A stretch of 50,802 nucleotides of DNA from Pseudomonadota bacterium (GTDB taxonomy: Bacteria > Pseudomonadota > Gammaproteobacteria > Burkholderiales > Burkholderiaceae): contig JAEZQX010000063.1 in NCBI GenBank assembly GCA_023441105.1, positions 1 through 50,802 of the forward strand, written 5' to 3'. Shown piece by piece: positions 26,725-35,663 of this stretch. Position 1 is the stretch's first letter. Each line of letters begins with the position of its first letter. A program made the translations under genes and the position numbers. The notes under the pieces are model-generated. The model had not been told where the DNA came from. It did no database searches and worked only from the letters and a program-made list of their open reading frames with translations.

Positions 26725-27333
26725 ATGTCATTGTTCCGTAGCCGCGACTGGATGGTTGCCTACGCGGGACAGGCGGCGGTTTCAGCCGGAGGGACGGCGG
26801 CCGGGCCTTCCCGGCGCAGCCTCCTCGGGCTCGGTCTCGCCGGCGCTATGGCGCTCGTCCTGCAAGGTTGCGCCAGCAAGCCGAGGCAGCCCGCGCCGCC
26901 GGCGGCGGAGAAGTGGGAGGAAGCGGAAAACCTCGACCCCGCGGTCGTCGGCGCGGGCGCCGAAGTGGTGATGCAGGCACTCGCCAACGTCGGCAAGCCG
27001 TACCGCTGGGGCGGCTCGGATCCGGCGGAGGGATTCGACTGCAGCGGGCTGGTCGCGCACGTCTACGACGATGCGCTGGGGATGAAGCTGCCCCGCACCA
27101 GCCGCGCGATGAGCCAGCGCGGCAGTCGGGTGGCGCGGACGGAACTGGCGGCCGGCGACCTGGTGTTCTTCAACACCTCGCGACGCGCCTTTTCGCACGT
27201 CGGGATCTACATCGGCCAGGGGCGCTTCGTGCACGCTCCGTCGAGCGGCAGCATGGTGCGGGTCGAACGGTTGAACAACCGCTACTGGTCGACCCGCTTC
27301 AATGGCGCGCGCCGGCTGGTAGCCGGCAACTGA
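26725..27333 (+). CDS. NlpC/P60 (C40) cell-wall peptidase, putative lipoprotein
   Basis: 202 residues from the ATG at 26725; a TTG at 26716 and an ATG at 26752 are alternatives, and none has a good ribosome site. The catalytic domain (about 78-195) has Cys106 in GFDCSGLV, His158 in FSHVGIYIG and His170 as the probable third polar residue. These enzymes cleave gamma-D-Glu-diaminopimelate or related links in peptidoglycan. The leader is unusual: SRRSLLGLGLAGAMALVLQGC, with a twin-arginine-like start and a lipobox Cys49, preceded by about 28 extra residues. It may be a Tat-exported lipoprotein. Confidence 0.88.
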   Translation: MSLFRSRDWMVAYAGQAAVSAGGTAAGPSRRSLLGLGLAGAMALVLQGCASKPRQPAPPAAEKWEEAENLDPAVVGAGAEVVMQALANVGKPYRWGGSDPAEGFDCSGLVAHVYDDALGMKLPRTSRAMSQRGSRVARTELAAGDLVFFNTSRRAFSHVGIYIGQGRFVHAPSSGSMVRVERLNNRYWSTRFNGARRLVAGN

Positions 27334-27337
27334 AGCG

Positions 27338-27688
27338 TCAGTTGGCGGCGGCGATCACCATGATCTCGACCTGATACTTGGGCGTCGCCAGGCTCGCCTC
27401 GACGGTGGCACGCGCAGGCGTGGAGCCGGCCGGCACCCAGGCGTCCCAGACGGCATTCATCGCCGGGAAATCCGCCATGTCGGCAAGATAGATGGTCGCG
27501 CTGAGGATCTGCGACTTGTCGCTGCCCGCCTCCGCCAGCAGGCTGTCGATCGTCGCCAGGACCTGGCGCGTCTGGTCGGTGACGTCCTTCTCCGGATCCT
27601 TGGCAACCTGTCCGGCAAGGTAGACGACGCCGTTGTGGATGACGACCTGGGACATCCGGGGACCGGGGTGAAGTCGCTTGATGGTCAT
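27338..27688 (-). CDS. RidA/YjgF/UK114-family protein
   Basis: 116 residues from the ATG at 27688, which overlaps the stop of the upstream hydrolase gene by four bases. It has the family core (MSQVVIHNGVVYLAGQV, DVTDQTRQVLATIDSLLAEAGSDKSQIL, ARATVEASLA, VEIMVIAA), including the Arg of the PARATVE motif that binds the carboxylate of imine intermediates in active RidA proteins. Family members hydrolyse reactive enamines/imines made by PLP enzymes or act in specific degradation pathways. Coupling to an alpha/beta hydrolase gene suggests the second kind of role, but the pathway is unknown. Confidence 0.92.
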   Translation of the reverse strand: MTIKRLHPGPRMSQVVIHNGVVYLAGQVAKDPEKDVTDQTRQVLATIDSLLAEAGSDKSQILSATIYLADMADFPAMNAVWDAWVPAGSTPARATVEASLATPKYQVEIMVIAAAN

Positions 27689-28554
27689 GCAGGGTTCCTC
27701 CGTTCGTTGATGAAAGAGACGACATCGGCCACCTGCTCCGGTTGCAGCAGCGCCGGCGCATGGCCGACGCCCGGATAGGTGATCAGCGAAGCCTTCGGTC
27801 CCCGCTCGGTCATGGCGCGGGCCACCGGCTCCTCGAGCAGGTCCGATTGAGCGCCGCGCAGCAGCAGCGTCGGGATGCGGATCCGATCCCATATCGGCCA
27901 CAGGTCGGCACCGACCCGATCATCGGCGAGCGCGGCACGGGTGGCGTCGCCGATGCGGGGATCGTAGTGCAGCTTCCACTTGCCGTCGCGCGGCAACACG
28001 ACGTGCTCGCTCAGCAAACGCCATTGCTCGGGGGTGTGCGGCCCGAAGGAGGCCGACGCCTCCATCACGTACGCCATCCCTTCCTCGAAGGAATCGAACT
28101 CGGTCCGGGTGCCGACGGCCCGGCCGATGCGGGCGATGCCCTCGCGGCCGATCACCGGCCCGACGTCGTTGATGACGAGGCGGCTGATGGGATGGCCCTC
28201 CATCGCGGCGATCATCATGCCGATCAGGCCGCCCATCGAGGTGCCCACCCAGGAGAGCCGCTCCACGTCGAGCCGGGCGAACAGGGTGATGCAGTCGGCG
28301 ACGTACTGTGGAAAGACGTAGCCGCGATGATCGGGAAGGTGGTCCGACAGCCCCCGGCCGACGATGTCCGGGCAGATCACGCGGTGCGTCGGCGCCAGCG
28401 CCCGCGCCAGCGTGTCGAAGTCACGTCCGTTGCGGCTCAGGCCATGAACGCAGACGACGACGTCCGGATTGTCGCGCTCGCCCCATTCGGTATACGCCAT
28501 GCGGTGCAGGCCAGCGGGATGCAGGCATTGAACGGAGTGGAGTCGCGGCAGCAT
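27685..28554 (-). CDS. Alpha/beta hydrolase
   Basis: 289 residues with a standard alpha/beta hydrolase layout: HG dipeptide (VCVHGLSRNGRDFD), nucleophile elbow GTSMGG, an acidic residue in RGAQSDLL and a late catalytic His in GVGHAPAL. There is no signal peptide, so it is cytoplasmic. It resembles the broad group of C-C-bond hydrolases, lactonases and esterases; the exact reaction cannot be read. It is coupled by a four-base overlap to the RidA gene and is divergent from the 3-hydroxybutyrate dehydrogenase gene across about 150 bp that should hold both promoters. Confidence 0.88.
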   Translation of the reverse strand: MLPRLHSVQCLHPAGLHRMAYTEWGERDNPDVVVCVHGLSRNGRDFDTLARALAPTHRVICPDIVGRGLSDHLPDHRGYVFPQYVADCITLFARLDVERLSWVGTSMGGLIGMMIAAMEGHPISRLVINDVGPVIGREGIARIGRAVGTRTEFDSFEEGMAYVMEASASFGPHTPEQWRLLSEHVVLPRDGKWKLHYDPRIGDATRAALADDRVGADLWPIWDRIRIPTLLLRGAQSDLLEEPVARAMTERGPKASLITYPGVGHAPALLQPEQVADVVSFINERRNPA

Positions 28555-28708
28555 GAGATCGATGTTTTCGCGGGGCTACAATCGATCGCATGGTAGCAGC
28601 CGATCCCGGCCGGCTGGCCCGTCCGCAGCCTGGCGTCGGCATGCGCTTCGACGGGACCGGCTCCGCCGCCCTACTTCCGCTGTCCTTCAGCACGAACAGG
28701 TGAACTCC

Positions 28709-29503
28709 ATGGCAGACAAGGCACTACAAGGCAAACTCGCGCTGGTCACGGGCTCGACCAGCGGCATCGGACTGGGCATGGCCAAGGCGCTGGCGCAACG
28801 CGGCTGCAACCTGGTCATCAACGGCTTCGGCGAGCAGGCGGAGATCGAACGACTGGTGAAATCGCTTGGCGATGCGCACGGCGTCAAGGTCGTCTTCGAA
28901 GGCGCCGACCTGAGCAAGGTGGCCGAAACCGAGAAGCTGATGAAGCGCTGCACGGATGTGCACGGCGGCGTCGACATCCTGATCAACAATGCCGGCATCC
29001 AGCATGTCTCGGCCATCGAGGACTTCGCAGTGGAGCGCTGGGATGCGGTGATCGCACTCAACCTCAGCGCGGTATTCCACGCCACGCGGTTGGCCCTGCC
29101 GATGATGCGCCAGCGCGGCTGGGGCCGGATCATCAACATCGCCTCGGCGCATGGCCTGGTCGCATCGGCCGAGAAGTCCGCCTACGTCGCGGCCAAACAC
29201 GGCGTGGTCGGCTTGACCAAGGTCACCGCGCTGGAGACCGCCACCACCGGCATCACCTGCAACGCCATCTGCCCCGGCTGGGTTCTCACGCCGCTGGTGC
29301 AGAAGCAGATCGACGCCCGGGTGAAGGAGAAAGGCATCAGCCCGGAGGAAGCGAAGGCCCAGCTGGTGGGCGAGAAACAGCCTTCCCGCGAGTTCGTTAC
29401 CCCGGAGCAGATCGGCGAGCTGGCGGCATTCCTTTGCTCGCCCGGGGCGGACCAGGTGCGGGGCGTGGCCTGGCCGATCGACGGCGGCTGGACGGCGCAG
29501 TAG
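28709..29503 (+). CDS. 3-hydroxybutyrate dehydrogenase (short-chain dehydrogenase)
   Basis: 264 residues from the ATG at 28709; a longer in-frame reading to 28553 has no support. It is an NAD-binding SDR: TGSTSGIG (residues 14-21), NNAGIQH, the catalytic Ser-Tyr-Lys set (NIASAHGLVAS, YVAAK), and NAICPGWVLTPLVQKQ, with the Q-I-x-x-R-x-K-E-K-G-I-S stretch typical of D-3-hydroxybutyrate dehydrogenases of polyhydroxybutyrate-making bacteria. It oxidises 3-hydroxybutyrate to acetoacetate. Its 3' end overlaps the converging comEC reading frame by about 107 bp. Confidence 0.92.
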   Translation: MADKALQGKLALVTGSTSGIGLGMAKALAQRGCNLVINGFGEQAEIERLVKSLGDAHGVKVVFEGADLSKVAETEKLMKRCTDVHGGVDILINNAGIQHVSAIEDFAVERWDAVIALNLSAVFHATRLALPMMRQRGWGRIINIASAHGLVASAEKSAYVAAKHGVVGLTKVTALETATTGITCNAICPGWVLTPLVQKQIDARVKEKGISPEEAKAQLVGEKQPSREFVTPEQIGELAAFLCSPGADQVRGVAWPIDGGWTAQ

Positions 29504-32243
29504 CGGCGCCGACGGGCGGGGCGCCAGCGGCAGTCGTGACGCGCCAGTACGGTGCCGCGTCGTGGCGCCAGCGTCGAACTTCGGCAGGCCGCCCCGGCCG
29601 CAACCGCAACTGGATCGCGCCGTCCGCGTCCGTTCGCAGCAAGCGGACGCCGGCCTGCTCCAGCCGTTGCAGTACCGCCGGATGTGGGTGGCGATGCCGG
29701 TTGAGGTAACCCACCTGCAGCAACGCATGCGCCGGCTGCACCGCTGCCAGCAGCAACGGCCCCGTCGCCGTGCGGCTGCCCTGACGAGGAACGACCAGCA
29801 CATCGGCGCGTAGCTGCGGCTGCAGCGTGCTCACCAGCGAGGCTTCGGCGCTGGCGGGAAGATCGCCGGGCAGCAGCAGCGATCCCGCCGCCGAGGAGAT
29901 CCGCAGGACGCAGCTGCCGGCATCGTCGCGCGCGCTTCGGCGGTCGCCAGCCACAGCCGGCGGATGAAGCACCTCGACCCGCGCCGCTCCGAGCGGCATC
30001 GTCGAGCCTGCCACGCAAGCATGCGATTGCACCCCGGAGAGCTTGGCCGGCGGGATGTTCAGCAGGCGAGCGTCGAAACCGGTCAGCAAGCGCGCCGGTC
30101 GCAACGCCTGCAGCACGGCAGCGATGCCACCGGCGTGCTGCGCATCGAGATGCGACACGACCAGCGTGTCGATGGATTCGATGCCGCGCGAGCGCAGGTA
30201 CGGGACCAGGAACCGCGCGGCGGCACTGCGATCGACGCCGCTGCCCTGCCCGGCATCGAACAGCAGGCGCGCCGGGCCCGCCTCCACCAGGATACTGCTT
30301 CCCTGTCCGATGTCGAGCGCCGTGATGCGCAATTCATCCTGCGCCGGCAGCCGCGGCCCCGAGAACATCATCGGTACCAGGCACAGCGGGCCGGCGGCGC
30401 GCATCGGGAACCCGGACGGCGCGATTGTCACGGCCGCACCGGCAAGGGCGCACAGGAGGGTCCAGGGACCCGGCGCCGCAATAGCGACACTGGCTGCCGG
30501 CAGGCGGTCCAGCATCTCCAGCACCGCCATCAGGCCGGCGATCAGCCACAGGTTGACCTGCAGGAGTAGCGCAGCCAGCGGTTCGGCGAGCGGTGCGAGC
30601 AGCGCCGCCGCCACCGCAAGCGGCGTTACCAGGAAGCTCACCCAGGGGATGGCGACCGCATTGGCCACCGGTCCGATCAGCGAGGCGGTGGCGAAAAGCG
30701 CCGCCACCAGCGGCGCCAGGCCGACGGTGGCGGCCCATTGGCTTGCGACCGCCTGGCGCAGGGCCGACGGCAAGCGAACCGATCCGATGCCGGGAATCGC
30801 CACCCGCTGCAACTCCTGGCTCTCCTGCGCCTGGGCGCACCAGAGAATGGCCATCACCGCCCCGAAGGAGAGCCAGAACCCGGCGGTGGCCACCGCCCAC
30901 GGATCGACCGCGACCACCACCGCGGCGGCGAGCAGCGTCACGTCCATCGCGCCACGTCCGCGCCCGGACAGGCTGGTCGACGCCGCGATTGCCAGCATCC
31001 AGCAGGTTCGCTGCGACGGGATGCCCCAGCCGCACAGCAGCGCGTAGCCGAACGCGACCAGCACCGCGACGGCCAGGACCAGCAGCTGCCGCGGCCGTCG
31101 CACCAGCAGGCGTCCGATCGGCCCGCCGCGCTTCGCCAGCTGTTGCAGGACGATGCCCGCGGTCCAGGCCACCACCAGCGCGAGCATCGTCACGTGCATC
31201 CCCGAGATGGCCATCAGGTGGCTGACGCCGGGTCGCGAGAACAGCCCCCAGAGGCCGGCACCGATCGCGCCCTGGTCGCCGAGCGCAAGTGCGGCCACCA
31301 CGCCGAGCAGCGACCAACCCCGCGAACGATCATAGGTCCCGGTCTGCAGCCGATGGGCATACACCGCTTCGAGCCGGTCGCGGAACATGGTGCGCCAGCC
31401 TTCGAACATGACCAGTATGGCGCCACCCGGCCGCCAACCAAGCCCCGGCGGCGCGTCCTCGAGCCGTTCGCGGGCATACACGCGGCCCACCGCGCCGATG
31501 CCCTGCTGCAGGTAGCGCAGTTCCAGGTCGAAGCCGCCCGGATTGACCGGCGCCACCGCCCGCTTCAGGCGCACCGTCAGCCGCCAGTATTGGCCGGGTT
31601 GCGGCCAGACCGTATCACCGGTGGCCTCGGGCTGCTCGTCCGCCTCGATCTCGTCCGCTCCAGCGGGCCGCCGCCGATGTTTCTCTGCCAGCGGCCCCCA
31701 ATCCAGTTGCACCCGTTCGAGGCGCCCGCAAGAAGCATCGGATCGGTCGCCTTGCGCCGCTTCGCTCTCGTCGCTTCGTCCTTGATCGCGTCGCGCGAGC
31801 ATCCCCTCGCCGCCTGCCTCGCTGTTGCCGTCTCGTGCAACGCCGACGATCCGGCAGCCGGCCAGCGAGAACCGGATGCGGTCGCCGAAGTCGAAGCGTT
31901 GCGGCATGCCGTCGACCCGCCCGGTCACCTCCAGGTCCCGCCCCTCGAGTGCGGCGGGCAGCCGCGACTCGAGTGCACCGTGTACCTGCCAAAGCAGGAG
32001 CGGGCCGGCCAACAGCAGCGAGACGGCGAGCCGCACGATCGGCATGAGGCCGGGTAGCGCCCGCGCCGCCAGTCGAGGCATGAGCGACACGGCCAATAGC
32101 AGGACCCCGCAGCCGACAAGCATCGACGTCGTCCATCCGCGCTCCGGCAGGCCTGCGATGAAATGCAGCAGGCTTGCCGCCGCCACCAGCGCGAGCGCGA
32201 ACAGGCGTGCGGAAGGCAGCGCGGGTAGGACGCTCGCAACCAT
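29397..32243 (-). CDS. comEC: ComEC/Rec2 DNA-uptake channel protein
   Basis: 948 residues. N-terminal helices and a DUF4131 soluble domain (about 1-270) precede the polytopic Competence domain (about 310-610, containing LMAISGMHVTMLALV) and a C-terminal metallo-beta-lactamase-like domain (about 660-900, DIGQGSSILVEAG, LFDAGQGSG). It forms the inner-membrane channel for single-stranded DNA in transformation. Two oddities: the metal-site segment reads SHLDAQH (residues 697-703), where D-A-D-H is usual, and the frame has no stop until it has crossed about 35 codons of the opposite bdh-like gene, giving an Arg/Pro/Ala-rich tail. A frameshift near the end, or a real tail, would explain the latter. 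Confidence 0.9.
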   Translation of the reverse strand: MVASVLPALPSARLFALALVAAASLLHFIAGLPERGWTTSMLVGCGVLLLAVSLMPRLAARALPGLMPIVRLAVSLLLAGPLLLWQVHGALESRLPAALEGRDLEVTGRVDGMPQRFDFGDRIRFSLAGCRIVGVARDGNSEAGGEGMLARRDQGRSDESEAAQGDRSDASCGRLERVQLDWGPLAEKHRRRPAGADEIEADEQPEATGDTVWPQPGQYWRLTVRLKRAVAPVNPGGFDLELRYLQQGIGAVGRVYARERLEDAPPGLGWRPGGAILVMFEGWRTMFRDRLEAVYAHRLQTGTYDRSRGWSLLGVVAALALGDQGAIGAGLWGLFSRPGVSHLMAISGMHVTMLALVVAWTAGIVLQQLAKRGGPIGRLLVRRPRQLLVLAVAVLVAFGYALLCGWGIPSQRTCWMLAIAASTSLSGRGRGAMDVTLLAAAVVVAVDPWAVATAGFWLSFGAVMAILWCAQAQESQELQRVAIPGIGSVRLPSALRQAVASQWAATVGLAPLVAALFATASLIGPVANAVAIPWVSFLVTPLAVAAALLAPLAEPLAALLLQVNLWLIAGLMAVLEMLDRLPAASVAIAAPGPWTLLCALAGAAVTIAPSGFPMRAAGPLCLVPMMFSGPRLPAQDELRITALDIGQGSSILVEAGPARLLFDAGQGSGVDRSAAARFLVPYLRSRGIESIDTLVVSHLDAQHAGGIAAVLQALRPARLLTGFDARLLNIPPAKLSGVQSHACVAGSTMPLGAARVEVLHPPAVAGDRRSARDDAGSCVLRISSAAGSLLLPGDLPASAEASLVSTLQPQLRADVLVVPRQGSRTATGPLLLAAVQPAHALLQVGYLNRHRHPHPAVLQRLEQAGVRLLRTDADGAIQLRLRPGRPAEVRRWRHDAAPYWRVTTAAGAPPVGAATAPSSRRRSARPRPAPGPPRASKGMPPARRSAPG

Positions 32244-32361
32244 GATCGGCGAGCTTAGGCGAGCGGCGACCGGTCGTCGATCAGCCGAACGGGCCGCCGG
32301 GCTTAGGCGTCACAGTCGGATGCAGGTGATGCAGAAGGCAGTTCCCAGCGACGAGCCAAGT

Positions 32362-32775
32362 TCAATCCTGCGGTTGCCCATCGACCTCGGCGACGCCCGC
32401 GAGAGGCGGCACCCAGGACAGTCGCCGTCTGACCCAGATCTGGCGCCACGGCCGTCCCAACTCGGCTCTCTGCTTGAGCGCTCCGACCCGCAGCGAGTAG
32501 GACCCCGGATTCTCCACCGCGGACGAGTAGATGGGTCCGCCGCAATCGCCGCAGAACGCATGGACCCGCTTCGTCCCGCTGTCGGCTGTCTTGAGATAGG
32601 TGCGGGGCTGGCCGCGGAGCAGACGAAAGCCACCTGCAGGCGCCGGAATATTGCTCCGGAAGGCGCTGCCGGACTGCATCTGGCAATCGGCGCAGTGGCA
32701 GATCACGATCATGCCGGGCGCCACTTCCGCTTCGTAGGCGATCGCTCCACAGTGACACTGTCCTTCGACCTTCAT
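32362..32775 (-). CDS. GFA-family (CENP-V/Mss4-like fold) zinc protein
   Basis: 137 residues from the ATG at 32775, which overlaps the tatD stop by four bases. It has the family's zinc-binding cysteine pattern: GQCHCGAIAYEAEV, ICHCADCQMQSGSAF and FCGDCGGPIYS. Named after the glutathione-dependent formaldehyde-activating enzyme Gfa, most members are of unknown function. The C-terminal end departs from the usual family ending. It is inserted between tatD and comEC and is translationally coupled to tatD, with about 120 bp before comEC. Confidence 0.9.
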   Translation of the reverse strand: MKVEGQCHCGAIAYEAEVAPGMIVICHCADCQMQSGSAFRSNIPAPAGGFRLLRGQPRTYLKTADSGTKRVHAFCGDCGGPIYSSAVENPGSYSLRVGALKQRAELGRPWRQIWVRRRLSWVPPLAGVAEVDGQPQD

Positions 32776-33581
32776 CCGCTCGCTCCAAGATGACTTCCAG
32801 TTGGCTTGCGCAGCGCTGGCAGCACCCGCATCGCATTGGCTGCCGTTGCTGCCACCACCGCCTCGCACGAAACGCCGCGCAGGTCCGCGAGCACCTGCGC
32901 GATCCCTGGCAATTCCGCCGGTGTATTGCGATCGGGATGACGCCAGGCCGGCGATATGTCCGGCGAGTCGGTCTCCAGCACCAGCGCCTCGAGCGGCAGC
33001 GACGTGGCCAGCCGCCGGATGTTGAGAGCGCGGGTGAAGGTCATGGCGCCGCCGAAGCCGAGTGCGAGGCCGAGGTCGATCAGCTGGCCAGCCTGCTGTT
33101 CGCTGCCGTTGAAGGCATGCGCGATGCCGCTCACCGGCCTGAAACGGCGCAATTCCTTGGCCACGGCATCGACCGACCGCCGCACATGCAGGACCACCGG
33201 CAGTTCGAACTCCCGCGCCAGCTTCATCTGCTCGACGAAGAAATGGCGCTGGCGTTCGAGGTCCAGCCCGGGCACGAAGAAGTCGAGCCCGATCTCGCCG
33301 AGGCCGACGAAGCGCGGATGATCAAGGGCCGCCTCGATCGCCTGGCGCAATCGCGGCAGGTCCTCGTCCGCCGACTGATCGACCAGCAGCGGGTGGATGC
33401 CGAGCGCGAACCAGATGTCGTCGTGCTCCGCCACCAGCCGATGCACGCCATCGAAATGCGCCACCCCGATGGCCGGCACCACAAAGGCCTTCACACCCGC
33501 GTCGCGCGAGGCCTGCAGCATCTGGCTACGGTCGGCGTCGAATTCGCCGGCGTCGAGATGGCAGTGGGTGTCGACCAGCAT
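32772..33581 (-). CDS. TatD-family metal-dependent hydrolase
   Basis: 269 residues with the TIM-barrel metal ligands in order: DTHCHLD at the N-terminus, GLGEIGLDF, HVRRS, IAHAFNGS and ETDSPDISP near the end. TatD proteins are Mg-dependent 3'-5' exonucleases/phosphoesterases acting on nucleic acids and are cytoplasmic. It follows lolD by six bases and precedes the GFA gene, so it belongs to the lolC-lolD-tatD transcript, an order common in betaproteobacteria. It could be the TatD or YcfH paralogue; the sequence does not separate them. Confidence 0.93.
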   Translation of the reverse strand: MLVDTHCHLDAGEFDADRSQMLQASRDAGVKAFVVPAIGVAHFDGVHRLVAEHDDIWFALGIHPLLVDQSADEDLPRLRQAIEAALDHPRFVGLGEIGLDFFVPGLDLERQRHFFVEQMKLAREFELPVVLHVRRSVDAVAKELRRFRPVSGIAHAFNGSEQQAGQLIDLGLALGFGGAMTFTRALNIRRLATSLPLEALVLETDSPDISPAWRHPDRNTPAELPGIAQVLADLRGVSCEAVVAATAANAMRVLPALRKPTGSHLGASG

Positions 33582-33587
33582 GGGCGT

Positions 33588-34340
33588 TCAGGAACCGCCG
33601 GCGACCTCTTCGACGACCGGCATCTCGAGATGCACCGGCTTGAGCGTGCCCTCGCGCAACGCCATGTGCCGGCCGGTCTTCGAGGCCAGCTCGAGGTCGT
33701 GGGTGACGATGATCACCGCCGTGCCGAGCCGGCTGGCGAGCGACTGCAGCAGGGCGAACATCTCCTTGGCGGTCACGGCGTCGAGGTTGCCGGTCGGCTC
33801 GTCCGCCAGCACGCAGCTGGGCTCGGTGACCAGCGCGCGCGCCAGGGCGACCCGCTGCCGCTCGCCGCCGGAAAGCTCGCCCGGCCGATGAGTGCGCCGT
33901 TGCGCCAGCCCGACCAGGTCGAGCAGCTTGTCGGCCTGCGCGCTGGCCGCCTGGCGCGACAGCCCGCGGATCAGCAGCGGCATGGCGACATTCTCGGTGG
34001 CCGAGAACTCGCCGAGCAGGTGATGGAACTGGTAGACGAAGCCGAGCTTGCGGTTGCGCACCAGCCCGCGACGGGTCTCGTCGAGCTGGTCGAGCCGCTG
34101 GCCCTCGACCTCGACTTCGCCGGCGGTAGGCTCGTCGAGCCCGCCCAGCAGATGCAGCAGCGTGCTCTTGCCGGAGCCGGAGGCGCCGACGATCGAGACG
34201 ACATCGCCGCGATGGACCGTCAGGTCGACCGATTGCAGCACGTGCAGGACGCGGTTGCCCTGCTGGAACACCTTGGACAGGCCGCGGCAGGCGATCACCG
34301 GCGTGCCGGCAGCGCGCCGCTCTTCGGACAGGTCATTCAT
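33588..34340 (-). CDS. lolD: Lipoprotein-releasing ABC transporter, ATP-binding subunit
   Basis: 250 residues with Walker [10 protein letters not shown], the LolD-type segment [21 protein letters not shown], signature [15 protein letters not shown], Walker [13 protein letters not shown] and the switch THDLE. It powers release of outer-membrane lipoproteins from the inner membrane to LolA. It overlaps the end of the lolC gene by eight bases, so stoichiometric expression is likely. The C-terminal tail beyond the core (about 20 residues, [14 protein letters not shown]) is slightly longer than usual. Confidence 0.95.
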   Translation of the reverse strand: MNDLSEERRAAGTPVIACRGLSKVFQQGNRVLHVLQSVDLTVHRGDVVSIVGASGSGKSTLLHLLGGLDEPTAGEVEVEGQRLDQLDETRRGLVRNRKLGFVYQFHHLLGEFSATENVAMPLLIRGLSRQAASAQADKLLDLVGLAQRRTHRPGELSGGERQRVALARALVTEPSCVLADEPTGNLDAVTAKEMFALLQSLASRLGTAVIIVTHDLELASKTGRHMALREGTLKPVHLEMPVVEEVAGGS

Positions 34341-35586
34341 ATCGCAATGCCTCGGCAGGCTTGACGGCCGCAGCGCGCAGGCTGGGGTAGATGGTGGCGA
34401 CCAGCGCCAGCAGGCAGGAGATCAGCGCGATCCAGGCGACGTCCGGCAATCGCAGGTCGCTCGGCAAGGCGCTGATCACGTAGATGCCCGGCGGCAGGAC
34501 GCGGAAGCCGAACAGGGCCTCGACCGCGCCGACCAGGTTGCCGACGTTGAGCGCGATCAGGACGCCGAGCACGACGCCCATCAGCGTGCCGAGCAGCCCG
34601 ATCATCGAGCCCTGGATCATGAAGATCGACAGGATCGAACGCGGCGACGCCCCCAGCGTGCGCAGGATGGCGATGTCGGGGCGCTTGTCGGTCACCGTCA
34701 TCACCAGCATCGACACCAGGTTGAAGGCGGCGACCGCGATGATCAGCGTCAGGATGATGAACATCATGCGCTTCTCGACCTGCACCGCGGCGAACCAGAC
34801 CTGGTTCTCCCGCGACCAGTCCCGCACCAGGTACTGGCCGCCGAGGCGCTGCGCAAGATCCTGCGCGATCGCCGGCGCCTGCTGCATGTCGGTGGTCTTC
34901 AGGCGCACGCCGCTGGCGCCGTCGCTGCGGAAGAAGGTGGCGGCATCGGCGATGTTGGCGAGGATCAGCGTGCTGTCGTACTCGTAGTGGCCGGACTCGA
35001 AGATGCCGCGGATGGTGAACTGCTTCAGCCGCGGCACGATGCCGGCCGGGCTCACCGTGCCCTGCGGCGCGATCATCGCCAGCTTGTCGCCCGGCAGCAG
35101 GCCCAGCTGGTCGGCCAGCACGCGGCCGATGATGATGCCGAACTCGCCCGGCACGAGATCGGTGAGTCGGCCCGAGCGCATCTGCATGCCGATGTCGGAC
35201 ACCGTGGGCTCGGCTTTCGGCTCGATGCCGCGGACCGCGGCGCCGCGCACCGTCTCGTCGCGCGTCACCACCACCTGCCCGGCCACGAACGGCGCCGCGC
35301 CGATGATCCGTTTGTCCTCGCGCGCGCGGGCCGCCACCGCCTCCCAGTCCTGGATGCCCGCGTTGCCGTAGACCTCGATATGCGACAGCACCGACAGCAT
35401 GCGATCGCGAACTTCCTTCTGGAAGCCGTTCATCACCGACAGCACCACGATCAGCGCCGCCACGCCCAGCGCGATGCCCGCGACCGACAGGGCCGCGATG
35501 AAGGAGATGAAGCCGTTGCGCTGGCCGGCGCCGCGCCCGCTGCGCGTATAGCGCATGCCGACGAACCATTCGAAGGGTGAGATCAC
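34333..35586 (-). CDS. lolC: Lipoprotein-releasing ABC transporter, membrane subunit (LolC/E family)
   Basis: 417 residues, the normal length for LolC/LolE. The start [27 protein letters not shown] is the family signature, followed by the first membrane helix, a large periplasmic domain (about 50-265) and three C-terminal helices ([45 protein letters not shown]). Only one LolC/E gene is present, as in many betaproteobacteria, where the product probably works as a homodimer (LolF-like) with LolD. It is divergent from the phosphoglycerate-mutase-like gene across a gap of about 77 bp. Confidence 0.94.
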   Translation of the reverse strand: MISPFEWFVGMRYTRSGRGAGQRNGFISFIAALSVAGIALGVAALIVVLSVMNGFQKEVRDRMLSVLSHIEVYGNAGIQDWEAVAARAREDKRIIGAAPFVAGQVVVTRDETVRGAAVRGIEPKAEPTVSDIGMQMRSGRLTDLVPGEFGIIIGRVLADQLGLLPGDKLAMIAPQGTVSPAGIVPRLKQFTIRGIFESGHYEYDSTLILANIADAATFFRSDGASGVRLKTTDMQQAPAIAQDLAQRLGGQYLVRDWSRENQVWFAAVQVEKRMMFIILTLIIAVAAFNLVSMLVMTVTDKRPDIAILRTLGASPRSILSIFMIQGSMIGLLGTLMGVVLGVLIALNVGNLVGAVEALFGFRVLPPGIYVISALPSDLRLPDVAWIALISCLLALVATIYPSLRAAAVKPAEALRYE

Positions 35587-35663
35587 CTGTACGTCCCGGG
35601 AATCGAATGGTCCAGTTTGCCATAGGTTCGCGGACGGCCCGCCGCCCCACCCCGCGCTCTACA

